Assembly (NCBI GenBank): GCA_942491735.1
Contig: CALOCN010000014.1
Span: forward strand, 930,001-994,000
DNA from: CALOCN01 sp942491735
GTDB taxonomy: Bacteria; Eisenbacteria; RBG-16-71-46; JABDJR01
Direction: 5' to 3'
Length of the DNA stretch: 64,000 nt
Shown here one piece after another: positions 16,528 through 26,778 of this stretch (position 1 is the stretch's first letter; each line of letters opens with the position of its first letter). The position numbers and the translations under genes were made by a program. The notes under the pieces are model-generated. The model made no database searches. It saw only the letters and a list, made by a program, of their open reading frames with translations, and was not told the DNA's origin.

Positions 16528-16902
16528 TTGCCGACCCTGAATCAGCTGGTGCGCAAGGGACGCAAGCGGGTCATCAAGAAGGGGACCGCCCCCGCGCTCA
16601 AGGCCTGTCCGCAGAAGCGGGGGGTGTGCACTCGTGTGTACACCACGACCCCCAAGAAGCCGAACTCGGCGTTGCGGAAGGTTGCGCGTGTGCGACTCAC
16701 CAATAACATCGAGGTGACCGCGTATATCCCGGGAGAGGGACACAACCTGCAGGAGCACTCCATTGTGCTGATCCGCGGGGGTCGTGTTAAGGATCTTCCA
16801 GGCGTTCGCTACCACATCATTCGGGGCACCCTCGACGCCAGCGGCGTCGATGGGCGGAACAACGGGCGCTCCAAGTACGGAGCCAAGAAACCCAAGAAGT
16901 GA
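16528..16902 (+). CDS. rpsL: 30S ribosomal protein S12
   Basis: S12 sits at the decoding centre. The 124-residue protein starts MPTLNQLVRKGRKRV from a TTG at 16528. A GAGGAGG site is eight bases upstream and there is no alternative ATG, so TTG initiation is well supported. TPKKPNSALRKVARVRL and RVKDLPGVRYH keep the two lysines whose change confers streptomycin resistance, so the sensitive form is inferred. The C-terminal RSKYGAKKPKK is typical. The gene heads the str operon. Confidence 0.98.
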   Translation: MPTLNQLVRKGRKRVIKKGTAPALKACPQKRGVCTRVYTTTPKKPNSALRKVARVRLTNNIEVTAYIPGEGHNLQEHSIVLIRGGRVKDLPGVRYHIIRGTLDASGVDGRNNGRSKYGAKKPKK

Positions 16903-17223
16903 TTCCTGCCCTCGTCGCGAACGGCAAGTCCGTTGTGTCGAAGTGGGGGCGGTATATGGGCGCGTTCGGATCTCTCTGATCCGGGCTATGTCCAGCGACG
17001 TTGGCGGCTTCTCCGGCTCGTCGTCATAAAACGAATACACCTAGGCGTCGATATGGCGCCGTCTTCCGCGCGGAGCAGGAAGCGCCGGTGCGCCCTATGT
17101 GCACACCCGGGCGTGCTGCGCGTGGTTTTCTACAAGGGATCCCGGATCCGGCTGTGGCCGGCCCCGGGGTCGTCGTCCGGTCCCCGCAGGGCGGGGACAG
17201 AACCGAACAAGGACACGTACGCG
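16903..17223 (+). other. 321-base gap between rpsL and rpsG
   Basis: No gene is supported here. An in-frame extension upstream of rpsG exists, but its Arg/Cys-rich product has no ribosomal likeness. The main structure is a perfect hairpin, GTCCCCGC (17180-17187) with GCGGGGAC (17191-17198), 25 bases before rpsG. In E. coli the same gap carries the S7 repressor-binding RNA; the gap here is much longer. An S7-type control element is a reasonable inference. Confidence 0.5.
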
Positions 17224-17694
17224 ATGCCGCGCAAAGGCTATACCCAGCGCAAGGAACTCCGGCCGGACCCCAAGTTCAACAGCATCCTGTTGGCTCGATT
17301 CGTCAATGCCCTCATGAAGGGCGGCAAGAAGAGCACGGCCGAGCAGATCATGTACGACGCCATCGACATCATCCAGGAGAAGACCGGCCAGGAAGGCGTG
17401 GTCATCGTCAAGCAGGCGGTGAGCAACCTCAAGCCGGTCCTGGAGGTGAAGAGTCGTCGAGTCGGTGGTGCCACCTATCAGGTGCCCATCGAGGTTCGCC
17501 CCGAGCGCCGGATGGCTTTGGCCCTGCGCTGGGCGATCATCTATGCCCGTTCCCGTCCCGGCCGGACCATGGCCCAGAAGCTCGCCGAGGAGCTGATGGC
17601 CGCGGCCAAGAACGAGGGTGGAGCGGCCAAGAAGCGTGAAGATACGCACCGGATGGCCGAGGCCAACAAGGCCTTCGCCCACTACCGCTGGTAG
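17224..17694 (+). CDS. rpsG: 30S ribosomal protein S7
   Basis: S7 organises the 30S head. The 156-residue protein starts MPRKGYTQRKELRPDPKFNS. It has FVNALMKGGKKSTAEQIMYDA, EVKSRRVGGATYQVPIEVRP, and the C-terminal EDTHRMAEANKAFAHYRW, all typical. The ATG at 17224 gives the standard N-terminus; earlier in-frame starts only add non-homologous residues. The gap before the next gene, fusA, is 155 bases. Confidence 0.98.
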   Translation: MPRKGYTQRKELRPDPKFNSILLARFVNALMKGGKKSTAEQIMYDAIDIIQEKTGQEGVVIVKQAVSNLKPVLEVKSRRVGGATYQVPIEVRPERRMALALRWAIIYARSRPGRTMAQKLAEELMAAAKNEGGAAKKREDTHRMAEANKAFAHYRW

Positions 17695-17849
17695 ACGGAC
17701 CGAGAGACAGGAAGAGGAAGCTGAGCACTCATGACACCGGCCTTCGGGTCGAACTTCATCAGCCCACTACGGGAGACACGGCGCCGGTCGCGACATGCGA
17801 GCCGGTGCGTGATCGTGCCCGCCCGGTGCGGCGCCCGGCGGGGCAGGTC

Positions 17850-19925
17850 ATGAGTCGCTTCCCACTGGATCGCGTGCGCAACATCGGGATCATGGCGCAT
17901 ATCGACGCCGGCAAGACCACGCTCACCGAGCGCATCCTCTTCTACAGCGGGCGCATTCACCGGATGGGCGAAGTCCATGACGGTTCGACCGTGATGGACT
18001 GGATGGACCAGGAGCGTGAGCGCGGCATTACCATCACCTCCGCCGCCACCACCTGCTCCTGGCGTGATCACCGGATCAACATCATCGACACGCCGGGCCA
18101 TGTCGACTTCACGGTCGAGGTCGAGCGATCCCTTCGGGTCCTCGACGGCGCGGTGGCTGTCTTCTGTGGCGTCGGTGGGGTCGAGCCCCAGTCCGAGACC
18201 GTGTGGCGCCAGGCCGACAAGTACCACGTGCCGCGGGTTGCCTTCGTGAACAAGATGGACCGGGTCGGTGCGGATTTCGGGAACGTGGTCGCCATGATGC
18301 GCGATCGCCTCGGGGCCCGGCCGGTGCCGGTACACGTACCGGTCAAGAAGGATGACGACTTCCTGGGTATCCTCGACCTGGTCCATGAGGTGTATCTCAC
18401 CTATGACGAGGATGACTACGGCGAGAAGGTGAGCGAGAGCCCGGTCCCCGCGGATCTGGCTCCCGTGTTCGAGGAGGCCCGGCGCCATCTCCTGGAGGAG
18501 GCCGCGGACTTCGACGACGAACTGGCCACCCGCTATCTGGAGGGTGAGGCCATCCCGGTCGAGGATCTGCAGAAGGCCCTGCGCAAGGGTACTCTGGCCA
18601 GCCAGATCGTCCCGGTTTTTGCCGGGTCCGCGTTCAAGTTCCGCGGGGTGCAGCGTCTCCTCGACGGTGTCCTGGCCTATCTCCCGTCCCCCGCGGACCT
18701 GCCGCCGGTGCGGGCCGAGCGCCCGGATACCGGTGAGGTGGTGGAGTTGCCTCCGTCGGACAAGGCGCCGTTCTCGGCTCTCGTCTTCAAGATCCAGACC
18801 GATCCCTATGTGGGGCGGCTGGCCTTCTTCCGGGTCTACTCGGGGCGGATCGAGGCCGGAACCCAGGTCTACAATGTGGGCCGGGGCAAGGTGGAGCGCA
18901 TCGGTCAGATCAAGGCCATGCACGCCAACAAGCGCGAGGACCTCGATTTCGTCGCCACCGGCGACATCGCCGCCGCGGTGGCCATGAACTCCGTGCGCAC
19001 CGGCGATACCCTGGCCCTGAAGAAGGACCAGGTCGTGCTCGAGTCGGTGACCTTTCCCGAGCCGGTCATCTCGGTGGCCATCGAGCCGCGGACCAAGGCG
19101 GACGAGGACAAGCTGACCAACGCGTTGGAGAAGCTGTCCCAGGAAGACCCCACCTTCCAGGTGCGCACCGACGAGGACACGGCCCAGACGTTGATCCGGG
19201 GGATGGGGGAGCTTCACCTCGAGATCCTCGTGGATCGCATGAAACGCGAGTTCGGGGTCGAGGCCAACATCGGCCGTCCCCAGGTCGCCTACAAGGAAAC
19301 GATTTCCAGGGCTGCCGAGCATCGCTCGGTCTTCGCCCGTCAGACCGGGGGCAAGGGCCAGTACGCGGACATCACGGTTCGCCTTGAGCCCTGCGACACC
19401 CCGTTCGAGTTCCACAACGAGGTGAAGGGTGGCGCCGTTCCCCGGGAGTTCATTCCCGCGGTGGAGCGGGGGATCCACTCGGCCATGGAGAGCGGCGTCA
19501 TCGCCGGTTATCCCATGGTGGGGATCAAGGCGACGCTTCTCGATGGCGGGTTCCACGAAGTGGACTCGTCCGAGATCGCCTTCCAGGTTGCCGGTTCCAT
19601 GGCCCTTCGTGACGGGGTGGTCAAGGCCGGACCCAAACTTCTCGAGCCGATCATGGATGTCGAGGTCGTCGTCCCCGAGGAATACATGGGCGACGTACTC
19701 GGCGACCTGAGCTCCAAGCGGGGCAGGATCGGTGGGATGTCCCAGCGCGCGGATGCGCGCGTCATCGCGGTCTCCGTGCCGCTGGCCGAGATGTTCGGCT
19801 ATGTCAATCGCCTTCGTTCCGCTACCCAGGGACGGGGCGTTTTCAGTATGCAGTTTGCCCGCTATGAGCCTCTTCCGGACGCGCTGGAAACCGAGCTTGT
19901 AGCCAGGATCCGAGGTGTGGGTTAG
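17850..19925 (+). CDS. fusA: Elongation factor G
   Basis: EF-G drives ribosomal translocation with GTP. From the ATG at 17850 the protein has 691 residues: MSRFPLDRVRNIGIMAHIDAG leads into the P-loop AHIDAGKTT, then RGITITSAAT, DTPGHVDFTVEV and NKMD, then domains II-V with GMGELHLEILVDRMKREF and the C-terminal MFGYVNRLRSATQGRG. A GTG 15 codons earlier would add residues foreign to the family. It lies between rpsG and tuf as in other str operons. Confidence 0.98.
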   Translation: MSRFPLDRVRNIGIMAHIDAGKTTLTERILFYSGRIHRMGEVHDGSTVMDWMDQERERGITITSAATTCSWRDHRINIIDTPGHVDFTVEVERSLRVLDGAVAVFCGVGGVEPQSETVWRQADKYHVPRVAFVNKMDRVGADFGNVVAMMRDRLGARPVPVHVPVKKDDDFLGILDLVHEVYLTYDEDDYGEKVSESPVPADLAPVFEEARRHLLEEAADFDDELATRYLEGEAIPVEDLQKALRKGTLASQIVPVFAGSAFKFRGVQRLLDGVLAYLPSPADLPPVRAERPDTGEVVELPPSDKAPFSALVFKIQTDPYVGRLAFFRVYSGRIEAGTQVYNVGRGKVERIGQIKAMHANKREDLDFVATGDIAAAVAMNSVRTGDTLALKKDQVVLESVTFPEPVISVAIEPRTKADEDKLTNALEKLSQEDPTFQVRTDEDTAQTLIRGMGELHLEILVDRMKREFGVEANIGRPQVAYKETISRAAEHRSVFARQTGGKGQYADITVRLEPCDTPFEFHNEVKGGAVPREFIPAVERGIHSAMESGVIAGYPMVGIKATLLDGGFHEVDSSEIAFQVAGSMALRDGVVKAGPKLLEPIMDVEVVVPEEYMGDVLGDLSSKRGRIGGMSQRADARVIAVSVPLAEMFGYVNRLRSATQGRGVFSMQFARYEPLPDALETELVARIRGVG

Positions 19926-19965
19926 CCGAGGGGCGTAACCCGGTCTCAAGCAGGAGAGAACGAGG

Positions 19966-21156
<1,191 letters not shown>

Positions 21157-21168
21157 GGAGGGTCATTC

Positions 21169-21477
21169 GTGGCCACGCAACGCATCAGGATCAGGCTCCG
21201 GTCCTACGACCACGCCATCCTGGACACATCGGCAGGTGAGATCGTGCGCACGGCACGGCGGACCGGGGCGCTTACGTCCGGACCGGTACCGCTTCCTACC
21301 CGGAAGCACATCTATACCGTGCTTCGCGGCCCTCACATCGACAAGAAGTCGCGTGAGCAGTTCGAGATCCGCGTTCACAAGCGGCTCATCGACATCACGA
21401 ACTCGAACCCGCAGACGATCGACGCGCTGATGAAGCTCGATCTGCCGGCGGGTGTGGACATCGATATCAAGCTATAG
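21169..21477 (+). CDS. rpsJ: 30S ribosomal protein S10
   Basis: S10 belongs to the 30S head and, as NusE, takes part in antitermination. The 102-residue protein has IRIRLRSYDHAILDTSAGEI, GPVPLPTRKHIYTVLRGPHI, and the C-terminal LPAGVDIDIKL. It starts at GTG 21169 after GGAGGG. It joins the str genes to the S10 cluster with a 12-base gap after tuf. Confidence 0.98.
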   Translation: MATQRIRIRLRSYDHAILDTSAGEIVRTARRTGALTSGPVPLPTRKHIYTVLRGPHIDKKSREQFEIRVHKRLIDITNSNPQTIDALMKLDLPAGVDIDIKL

Positions 21478-21555
21478 CGCCTCGGGGCGCCGCCTCCGTG
21501 AACGTTGCCAGCCCATGGGGTGTGCGACGGTCCGCCGGGGGCGAGGAGCCGGAGA

Positions 21556-22179
21556 ATGAAAGCCATACTCGGCAAGAAGATCGGGATGACCCAGATCTTC
21601 AATGAAGACGGACATGTGGTCCCGGTAACCGTGATCTCGGCCGGCCCCTGCTGGGTCGTGCAGAAGAAGACCAAGGATACCGACGGCTACGAGGCGATTC
21701 AGATCGGCTTCGATCCCGCCAAGGAATCGCGGGTGACCAAGCCCCGCAAGGGCCACTTTGCCAAGGCCGGGGTCAAGCCCGTCCGTAAGCTCCTGGAGCT
21801 GCGGGGGACGTTCGACTACGAGTCCGGGGCGGAGATCAAGGCGGACATCTTCGAGAACGGCGCCAAGGTGGACGTGGTCGGCACATCCAAGGGACGCGGG
21901 TTCCAGGGTGTGGTCAAGCGCCACGGATACTCCGGTGGTCCGGCGACGCATGGTTCCAAGACGGGTCGGATCCCCGGCTCCATCGGTAACAGTGCCTATC
22001 CGGGTCGTGTCATGCCGGGCAAGAAGCTTCCCGGTCACATGGGGAACAAGCGGGTCACCGTTCGCAACCTGACCGTGATCGGTGTCGATGTCGAACAGAA
22101 TCTGATCTGGGTGCGGGGGGCGATCCCCGGGGCACGCAACAGCATGGTGCTGGTCCGCGAAGCCGGCAAGCGAGGTTAA
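21556..22179 (+). CDS. rplC: 50S ribosomal protein L3
   Basis: L3 is an early 50S assembly protein near the peptidyl transferase centre. It has 207 residues: MKAILGKKIGMTQIFNEDGH, the loop GFQGVVKRHGYSGGPATHGS, GRVMPGKKLPGHMGNKRVTV. The ATG at 21556 has GGAG just upstream; an in-frame ATG 17 codons earlier adds unrelated residues. The stop is five bases before the preferred rplD start. Confidence 0.98.
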   Translation: MKAILGKKIGMTQIFNEDGHVVPVTVISAGPCWVVQKKTKDTDGYEAIQIGFDPAKESRVTKPRKGHFAKAGVKPVRKLLELRGTFDYESGAEIKADIFENGAKVDVVGTSKGRGFQGVVKRHGYSGGPATHGSKTGRIPGSIGNSAYPGRVMPGKKLPGHMGNKRVTVRNLTVIGVDVEQNLIWVRGAIPGARNSMVLVREAGKRG

Positions 22180-22184
22180 TGGTC

Positions 22185-22814
22185 ATGCCGAAAGCCAAGC
22201 ATTATGGCGCCGACGGCAAGGTCGGGAAAGAAGTCGAGCTCCCGGCGGCGACCTTCGGGGTCGAGCCGAACGAGCACGTGGTCTGGGAAGCGGTGAAGTG
22301 CTATCTGGCCAACCAGCGCCAGGGCACGGTCATGACCAAGACCCGGTCCGAAGTCCGTGGCGGCGGCAAGAAGCCGTGGCGGCAGAAGGGCACCGGGCGT
22401 GCCCGTGCCGGAAGCAGCCGGTCCCCGGTCTGGGTCGGTGGCGGCACGGTATTCGGTCCCCGTCCGCGGGACTACGGTTACCGGCTTCCCCGGAAGATCC
22501 GGCGTCTGGCCCTGCGGTCCGCCCTGAGCGCACGCGCCCAGGATGGGAACGTGGGGATCGTGGATGCCGGTGTTCTCGACGCGCCGCGCACCAAGGGCGT
22601 GGCCGATTTCCTGAAGGCGGCCGGAATGGCCGATCACAAGGTTTGTCTCATTACCAAGGGCTCCAACGCCGCGCTGGTGCGCAGCGTGCGGAACCTGAGG
22701 GGCGTAACCGTTCTCCAGCACGGGGCCCTGAATGTCTACGAGCTGCTCAAGGCCGAGGTCATTCTGGTCAGTGAAGAGGCGGTCGCCGGGATCGAGGAGG
22801 TCTTTGGGTCATGA
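22185..22814 (+). CDS. rplD: 50S ribosomal protein L4
   Basis: L4 lines the exit tunnel and in E. coli represses the S10 operon. It has the tunnel loop GGGKKPWRQKGTGRARAGSSRS and the conserved YRLPRKIRRLALRSALSARA. The ATG at 22185 has GAGG nine bases upstream and is preferred; an ATG at 22179 overlapping the rplC stop would add two residues but has poor spacing. The length is 209 residues. The stop overlaps rplW by four bases (ATGA), implying translational coupling. Confidence 0.97.
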   Translation: MPKAKHYGADGKVGKEVELPAATFGVEPNEHVVWEAVKCYLANQRQGTVMTKTRSEVRGGGKKPWRQKGTGRARAGSSRSPVWVGGGTVFGPRPRDYGYRLPRKIRRLALRSALSARAQDGNVGIVDAGVLDAPRTKGVADFLKAAGMADHKVCLITKGSNAALVRSVRNLRGVTVLQHGALNVYELLKAEVILVSEEAVAGIEEVFGS

Positions 22815-23101
22815 AGAACCCACATGACGTCATCGTGCGCGCTCTCATCACCGAGAAGGGAACGCGCTTGCGGGAGCGGGGAAACAAGTTCGTGTTTCAG
22901 GTCCGCCCCCAGGCGAACAAGATCGAGATCAAGCAAGCGGTTGAGCAGATTTTCGAGGTCACGGTCGAGGAAGTGCGGACCCAGAGTGTCCAGGGAAAGC
23001 TCAAGCGTCTGGGGCGGTTCGCCGGCCGGCGCTCGAACTGGAAGAAGGCCATCGTGACCCTGAAAGACGGCGATTCCATCGACTTGTACGAAGAGGTTTA
23101 G
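22811..23101 (+). CDS. rplW: 50S ribosomal protein L23
   Basis: L23 surrounds the tunnel exit and docks trigger factor and SRP. The 96-residue protein has HDVIVRALITEKGTRL, FQVRPQANKIEIKQAVEQIF and the extended RNA-binding loop VQGKLKRLGRFAGRRSNWKK. The ATG overlaps the rplD stop. Confidence 0.97.
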   Translation: MKNPHDVIVRALITEKGTRLRERGNKFVFQVRPQANKIEIKQAVEQIFEVTVEEVRTQSVQGKLKRLGRFAGRRSNWKKAIVTLKDGDSIDLYEEV

Positions 23102-23172
23102 CACCCCAACGGGTGCGTCGCTGAGAAACCGGGCGTCGTCCCGTTTCCACATCCAGCACCGGGAGAACCAGA

Positions 23173-24006
23173 ATGGGTCTCAAATCGTTCCGGCCATTGA
23201 CGCCGGGCCAGCGGTTCAAGACCGTCTCCGATTTCGCGGAGATCACGACCGACAAGCCCGAGAAGTCCCTGCTTCGCCCCCTGAAAAAGTCGGGGGGACG
23301 GGACAATCAAGGGCATGTCTCCGCGTGGCATCGAGGGGGCGGCCATAAGCGCCGGTATCGACTGATCGACTTCCGCCGTGACAAGCGGGACATTCCGGCG
23401 CGTGTCGCCACCATCGAGTACGACCCCAACCGGTCCGCGCGGATCGCGCTGGTGGTCTACGCGGACGGCGAGAAGCGTTACATCATTGCCCCCAAGGGGC
23501 TCCAGGTGGACATGCAGGTCATGGCCGGCCCGGAAGCGGACGTGCAGGTCGGAAACGCCCTGCCGCTGAACCGGGTGCCCCTGGGAACCGAGGTGCACAA
23601 CCTCGAGATGATCCCCGGCAAGGGCGCCCAGGTTGCCCGTGGAGCGGGATCGGTCGCGGTCGTGGTCGCCAAGGAAGGGGCCTACGCCCAGGTGAAGTTG
23701 CCGTCCGGCGAGGTGCGCATGTTCCTCGCGGAGTGCTACTGCACCATCGGCCAGGTCGGCAATGTGGATCACGAGAACGTGGTGATCGGCAAGGCGGGGC
23801 GCAAGCGTTGGCTTGGGCGTCGTCCCATCACCCGCGGTGTGGCAATGAACCCGCACGATCACCCCCATGGTGGTGGTGAGGGTCGCACGTCCGGTGGACG
23901 TCACCCGACCACGCCCTGGGGCAAGTCGACCAAGGGACTCAAGACGCGCAAGAAGAAGGCTTCGGACCGGCTCATCGTCCGCCGGCGCAAAGGCAGGAAG
24001 AAGTAG
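23173..24006 (+). CDS. rplB: 50S ribosomal protein L2
   Basis: L2 is needed for subunit joining and peptidyl transferase activity. At 277 residues it is of normal length. It has GRDNQGHVSAWHRGGGHKRR, the SH3-like middle, and the conserved GVAMNPHDHPHGGGEGR, which includes the functionally important His, then the basic tail TRKKKASDRLIVRRRKGRKK-like end. rpsS begins two bases after the stop. Confidence 0.98.
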   Translation: MGLKSFRPLTPGQRFKTVSDFAEITTDKPEKSLLRPLKKSGGRDNQGHVSAWHRGGGHKRRYRLIDFRRDKRDIPARVATIEYDPNRSARIALVVYADGEKRYIIAPKGLQVDMQVMAGPEADVQVGNALPLNRVPLGTEVHNLEMIPGKGAQVARGAGSVAVVVAKEGAYAQVKLPSGEVRMFLAECYCTIGQVGNVDHENVVIGKAGRKRWLGRRPITRGVAMNPHDHPHGGGEGRTSGGRHPTTPWGKSTKGLKTRKKKASDRLIVRRRKGRKK

Positions 24007-24008
24007 CC

Positions 24009-24287
24009 ATGGCACGTTCCATCAAAAAGGGTCCGTTCGTAGACGAAAAGCTTCTCGGCAAGATCGAGGGCATGAACAAGAAGAGCGAGAAGCGGGTGGT
24101 CAAGACCTGGGCGCGTCGCAGCACGATCAGCCCGGAGTTCGTTGGACACACCCTGGCCGTCCACAACGGCAACAAGTTCATCCCGATCTACATCACCGAG
24201 AACATGGTGGGCCACAAGCTCGGTGAGTTTGCCCCCACCCGTCTGTTCCGGGGTCATGCGGGTAGCGACAAATCAGGTAAGAAGTAG
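24009..24287 (+). CDS. rpsS: 30S ribosomal protein S19
   Basis: S19 pairs with S13 in the 30S head near the A site. The 92-residue protein starts MARSIKKGPFVDEKLLGKIE. It has KTWARRSTISPEFVGHTLAV and GHKLGEFAPTRLFRGHAG, all canonical. Confidence 0.98.
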   Translation: MARSIKKGPFVDEKLLGKIEGMNKKSEKRVVKTWARRSTISPEFVGHTLAVHNGNKFIPIYITENMVGHKLGEFAPTRLFRGHAGSDKSGKK

Positions 24288-24333
24288 GCATCGATCCCCC
24301 GGGGAGGCCCCGAGGGTCGAAGGAGCTTGAGGC

Positions 24334-24705
24334 ATGGAAGCACGAGCGATCGCGAGGTACGTAAGGGTAACGCCGCGCAAGGCCGGTCAGGTCCTGGACC
24401 TGGTCCGTGGCCAGGACGTGGAGCTTGCCCTTACCACGCTGACGTTCTCCAGCAAGCAGGTGGCCAAGAAGATCGAGAAGACGATGCGCTCGGCGCTCGC
24501 CAACGCGATCCAGGCTGATTCCGGCATCGATGTGGAGGACCTGTACGTCAAGGAGGCCCTGGTTGGACCGGGGCCCATCATGAAACGTTGGCTTCCGCGG
24601 GCCCAGGGACGGGCAACGCCCCTGTTCAAGCGAACCAGCCACATCACGATCGTTCTCGCCGACAAACCGTCGCGGCGAGGCAAGAAGAAGAAATCCCGGC
24701 GATAG
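24334..24705 (+). CDS. rplV: 50S ribosomal protein L22
   Basis: L22 reaches into the exit tunnel with a beta-hairpin. The 123-residue protein has ARAIARYVRVTPRKAGQVLD, VAKKIEKTMRSALANAIQ, and the tunnel loop MKRWLPRAQGRATPLFKRTS. The C-terminal tail SRRGKKKKSRR is very basic. The gap to rpsS is 46 bases, with GGAG well placed. Confidence 0.97.
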   Translation: MEARAIARYVRVTPRKAGQVLDLVRGQDVELALTTLTFSSKQVAKKIEKTMRSALANAIQADSGIDVEDLYVKEALVGPGPIMKRWLPRAQGRATPLFKRTSHITIVLADKPSRRGKKKKSRR

Positions 24706-24729
24706 CCGACGCGTCGCACGGAGGACACT

Positions 24730-25422
24730 GTGGGTCAGAAAACAAACCCGATCGGGCTACGGCTCGGCATCACTCGGACATGGGACTCGCGCTGGTTCGC
24801 TGGAAAGAACTACGCGGAGCTCCTGAACGAGGACATCAAGATCCGGCGCTACCTGGAGAGCCGCCTCTCCAATGCCGCCCTGGCCAAGGTGCTCATCCAG
24901 CGCGCGGCCAACAAGGTGACGATCAACATCGCCACCGCGAAGCCTGGTCTGGTTATCGGCCGGCGCGGGGCACAGGTTGACCAGCTTCGTGATGAGCTGA
25001 AGCACCTGACCGGCAAGGATGTCTATATCAACATCGACGAGATCAAGCGTCCGGATACGGATGCCTCGTTGGTGGCCCAGCACATCGCGCGGCAGCTGGA
25101 GGGGCGAGTGTCCTTCCGCCGCGCCATGAAGAAGTCCCTTCAGGCGGTCATGAAGAATGGCGCGAAGGGTGTCCGCATCGAGTGCTCGGGGCGTCTGGGG
25201 GGATCCGAGATGTCGCGGCGGGAGTCCTACCGCGACGGACGCGTGCCCCTGCACACCCTGCGCGCCGATATCGATTTTGCCCGGGCCACGGCCATGACGA
25301 CGCACGGAACGTGCGGGGTCAAGGTCTGGATCTTCAACGGCGAAGTGCACCGCACCGAGGACAAGCGCCCTGCGCCGTCCTCCGGTTCGGGGCGACGGGA
25401 GAAGGCGCCGGCCACGTCCTAG
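24730..25422 (+). CDS. rpsC: 30S ribosomal protein S3
   Basis: S3 forms part of the mRNA entry channel. The 230-residue protein starts at GTG 24730 (MGQKTNPIGLRLGITRTWDS) after GGAGG. It has a KH domain (KPGLVIGRRGAQVDQLRDEL) and the C-terminal domain with GIRIECSGRLGG-like sequence and MTTHGTCGVKVWIFNGEV. Confidence 0.98.
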   Translation: MGQKTNPIGLRLGITRTWDSRWFAGKNYAELLNEDIKIRRYLESRLSNAALAKVLIQRAANKVTINIATAKPGLVIGRRGAQVDQLRDELKHLTGKDVYINIDEIKRPDTDASLVAQHIARQLEGRVSFRRAMKKSLQAVMKNGAKGVRIECSGRLGGSEMSRRESYRDGRVPLHTLRADIDFARATAMTTHGTCGVKVWIFNGEVHRTEDKRPAPSSGSGRREKAPATS

Positions 25423-25446
25423 GGACGTACCGGCGAGGAGAATCGG

Positions 25447-25869
25447 ATGCTACTACCGAAACGAGTAAAGCACCGCAAGCAGCAGCGGGGACGCCGTACC
25501 GGCAAGGCCTACCGCGGCAGCAAGGTTTCGTTCGGCGAGTACGGGCTCCAGGCCCTTGAACCGGCCTGGATCACCAACCGCCAGATCGAAGCGGCGCGTG
25601 TCGCGATTACCCGCCATGTGAAGCGTGGAGGAAAGATCTGGATCCGGATCTTCCCCGACAAGCCCATTACCAAGAAGCCCGCGGAAACGCGGATGGGCAA
25701 GGGCAAGGGGAGTCCGGAGTACTGGGTGGCGGTGGTTCGGCCGGGCCGAATCATGTTCGAGCTCGAGGGTGTGAGTCCGGAAATGGCCCGCGAGGCCATG
25801 CGTCTGGGAGCGGCAAAGCTGCCGATCAAGACCCGGTTCATCATCCGCGAGGAGCAGTTGGGAGAATAG
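25447..25869 (+). CDS. rplP: 50S ribosomal protein L16
   Basis: L16 helps position the A-site tRNA acceptor. The 140-residue protein has MLLPKRVKHRKQQRGRRTGK, WITNRQIEAARVAITRHVKR, FPDKPITKKPAETRMGKGKG and the C-terminal LGAAKLPIKTRFI. rpmC follows after four bases. Confidence 0.98.
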   Translation: MLLPKRVKHRKQQRGRRTGKAYRGSKVSFGEYGLQALEPAWITNRQIEAARVAITRHVKRGGKIWIRIFPDKPITKKPAETRMGKGKGSPEYWVAVVRPGRIMFELEGVSPEMAREAMRLGAAKLPIKTRFIIREEQLGE

Positions 25870-25873
25870 CCTC

Positions 25874-26104
25874 ATGGCGAGGGACAAGATCAAGATCAAC
25901 GAGATGACGCTCGGCGAAGTGGAAGACCGGGTAGAGGACCTCAAGAAGGAGCTCTTCAACCTGAGATTCCGCAATGCGATGCGGCAGCTGGACAACCCGC
26001 TGGAAATCCGCTATCTGCGCCGGGACATAGCGCGCCTCAAGACCGCGCTTTCCGAGCACCATCGGGGCATTCATCGCCTTGCTGCCGATGAGGTCGCGTC
26101 CTAG
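25874..26104 (+). CDS. rpmC: 50S ribosomal protein L29
   Basis: A small helical protein of the tunnel-exit side, 76 residues. It shows the two-helix family pattern with EDLKKELFNLRFRNAMRQLD and IRYLRRDIARLKTALSEHHR. It is slightly longer than the usual 60-70 because of a C-terminal tail. Confidence 0.95.
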   Translation: MARDKIKINEMTLGEVEDRVEDLKKELFNLRFRNAMRQLDNPLEIRYLRRDIARLKTALSEHHRGIHRLAADEVAS

Positions 26105-26125
26105 GACGCGGCAAGGAGAAGACGG

Positions 26126-26380
26126 ATGGAGAGGAATCGGCGGAAGACAAGAACGGGAAGGGTCACCAGCGACTCGATGGACAAGACCGCAGTCGTGGTT
26201 ATCGAGCGCCTGGTGAAGCATCCCCAGTACAAGCGGTACATCCGCAGGCGGAAGAAGTTCTCGATCCATGATGAGGACAACAGCTGCCGCGTGGGCGATA
26301 CCGTCCGGTTCATGGAAACGAGGCCGCTGAGCAAGAACAAGCGTTGGCGACTCGTGGAGGTCGTGGAGCGGGCGAAGTAG
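26126..26380 (+). CDS. rpsQ: 30S ribosomal protein S17
   Basis: S17 is a primary 16S rRNA-binding OB-fold protein. The 84-residue protein has RRKTRTGRVTSDSMDKTAVV and CRVGDTVRFMETRPLSKNKRW, both canonical. Confidence 0.97.
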   Translation: MERNRRKTRTGRVTSDSMDKTAVVVIERLVKHPQYKRYIRRRKKFSIHDEDNSCRVGDTVRFMETRPLSKNKRWRLVEVVERAK

Positions 26381-26399
26381 CCCCCCGGAGGCAGTACCG

Positions 26400-26768
26400 A
26401 TGATTCAGATGCAGACCATGCTCACCATCGCGGATAACTCCGGCGCGCGGACCGCACGATGCATCCATGTGCTCGGCGGGACCCGTCGTCGGTATGCCAG
26501 GGTGGGTGATGTAGTTGTGGCCGCGGTCCAGGATGCGATCCCGGGCAGCGCCGTCAAGAAGGGTGAAGTGGTTCGCGCGGTGATCGTGCGGACCCGGAAG
26601 GAGTCGCGGCGACGGGACGGATCGTATATCCGTTTCGACGACAATGCCGCGGTCCTCATCGATGCCAACAAGGAGCCGCGGGGAACCCGAATCTTCGGAC
26701 CCGTGGCCCGCGAGTTGCGGGAGAGGAGCTTCATGAAGATTGTCTCCCTCGCGCCGGAAGTGCTGTAG
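26400..26768 (+). CDS. rplN: 50S ribosomal protein L14
   Basis: L14 lies at the subunit interface. The 122-residue protein starts MIQMQTMLTIADNSGARTAR. It has VRTRKESRRRDGSYIRFDDN and the C-terminal FGPVARELRERSFMKIVSLA. GGAGG stands nine bases before the ATG. Confidence 0.98.
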   Translation: MIQMQTMLTIADNSGARTARCIHVLGGTRRRYARVGDVVVAAVQDAIPGSAVKKGEVVRAVIVRTRKESRRRDGSYIRFDDNAAVLIDANKEPRGTRIFGPVARELRERSFMKIVSLAPEVL

Positions 26769-26778
26769 GAGAGCCGCT

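Noticed and set aside
17053..17223. N-terminal extension of rpsG with a CxxC motif
   Set aside because: The extension does not resemble S7, and the standard MPRKGYTQRKEL start is present at 17224.
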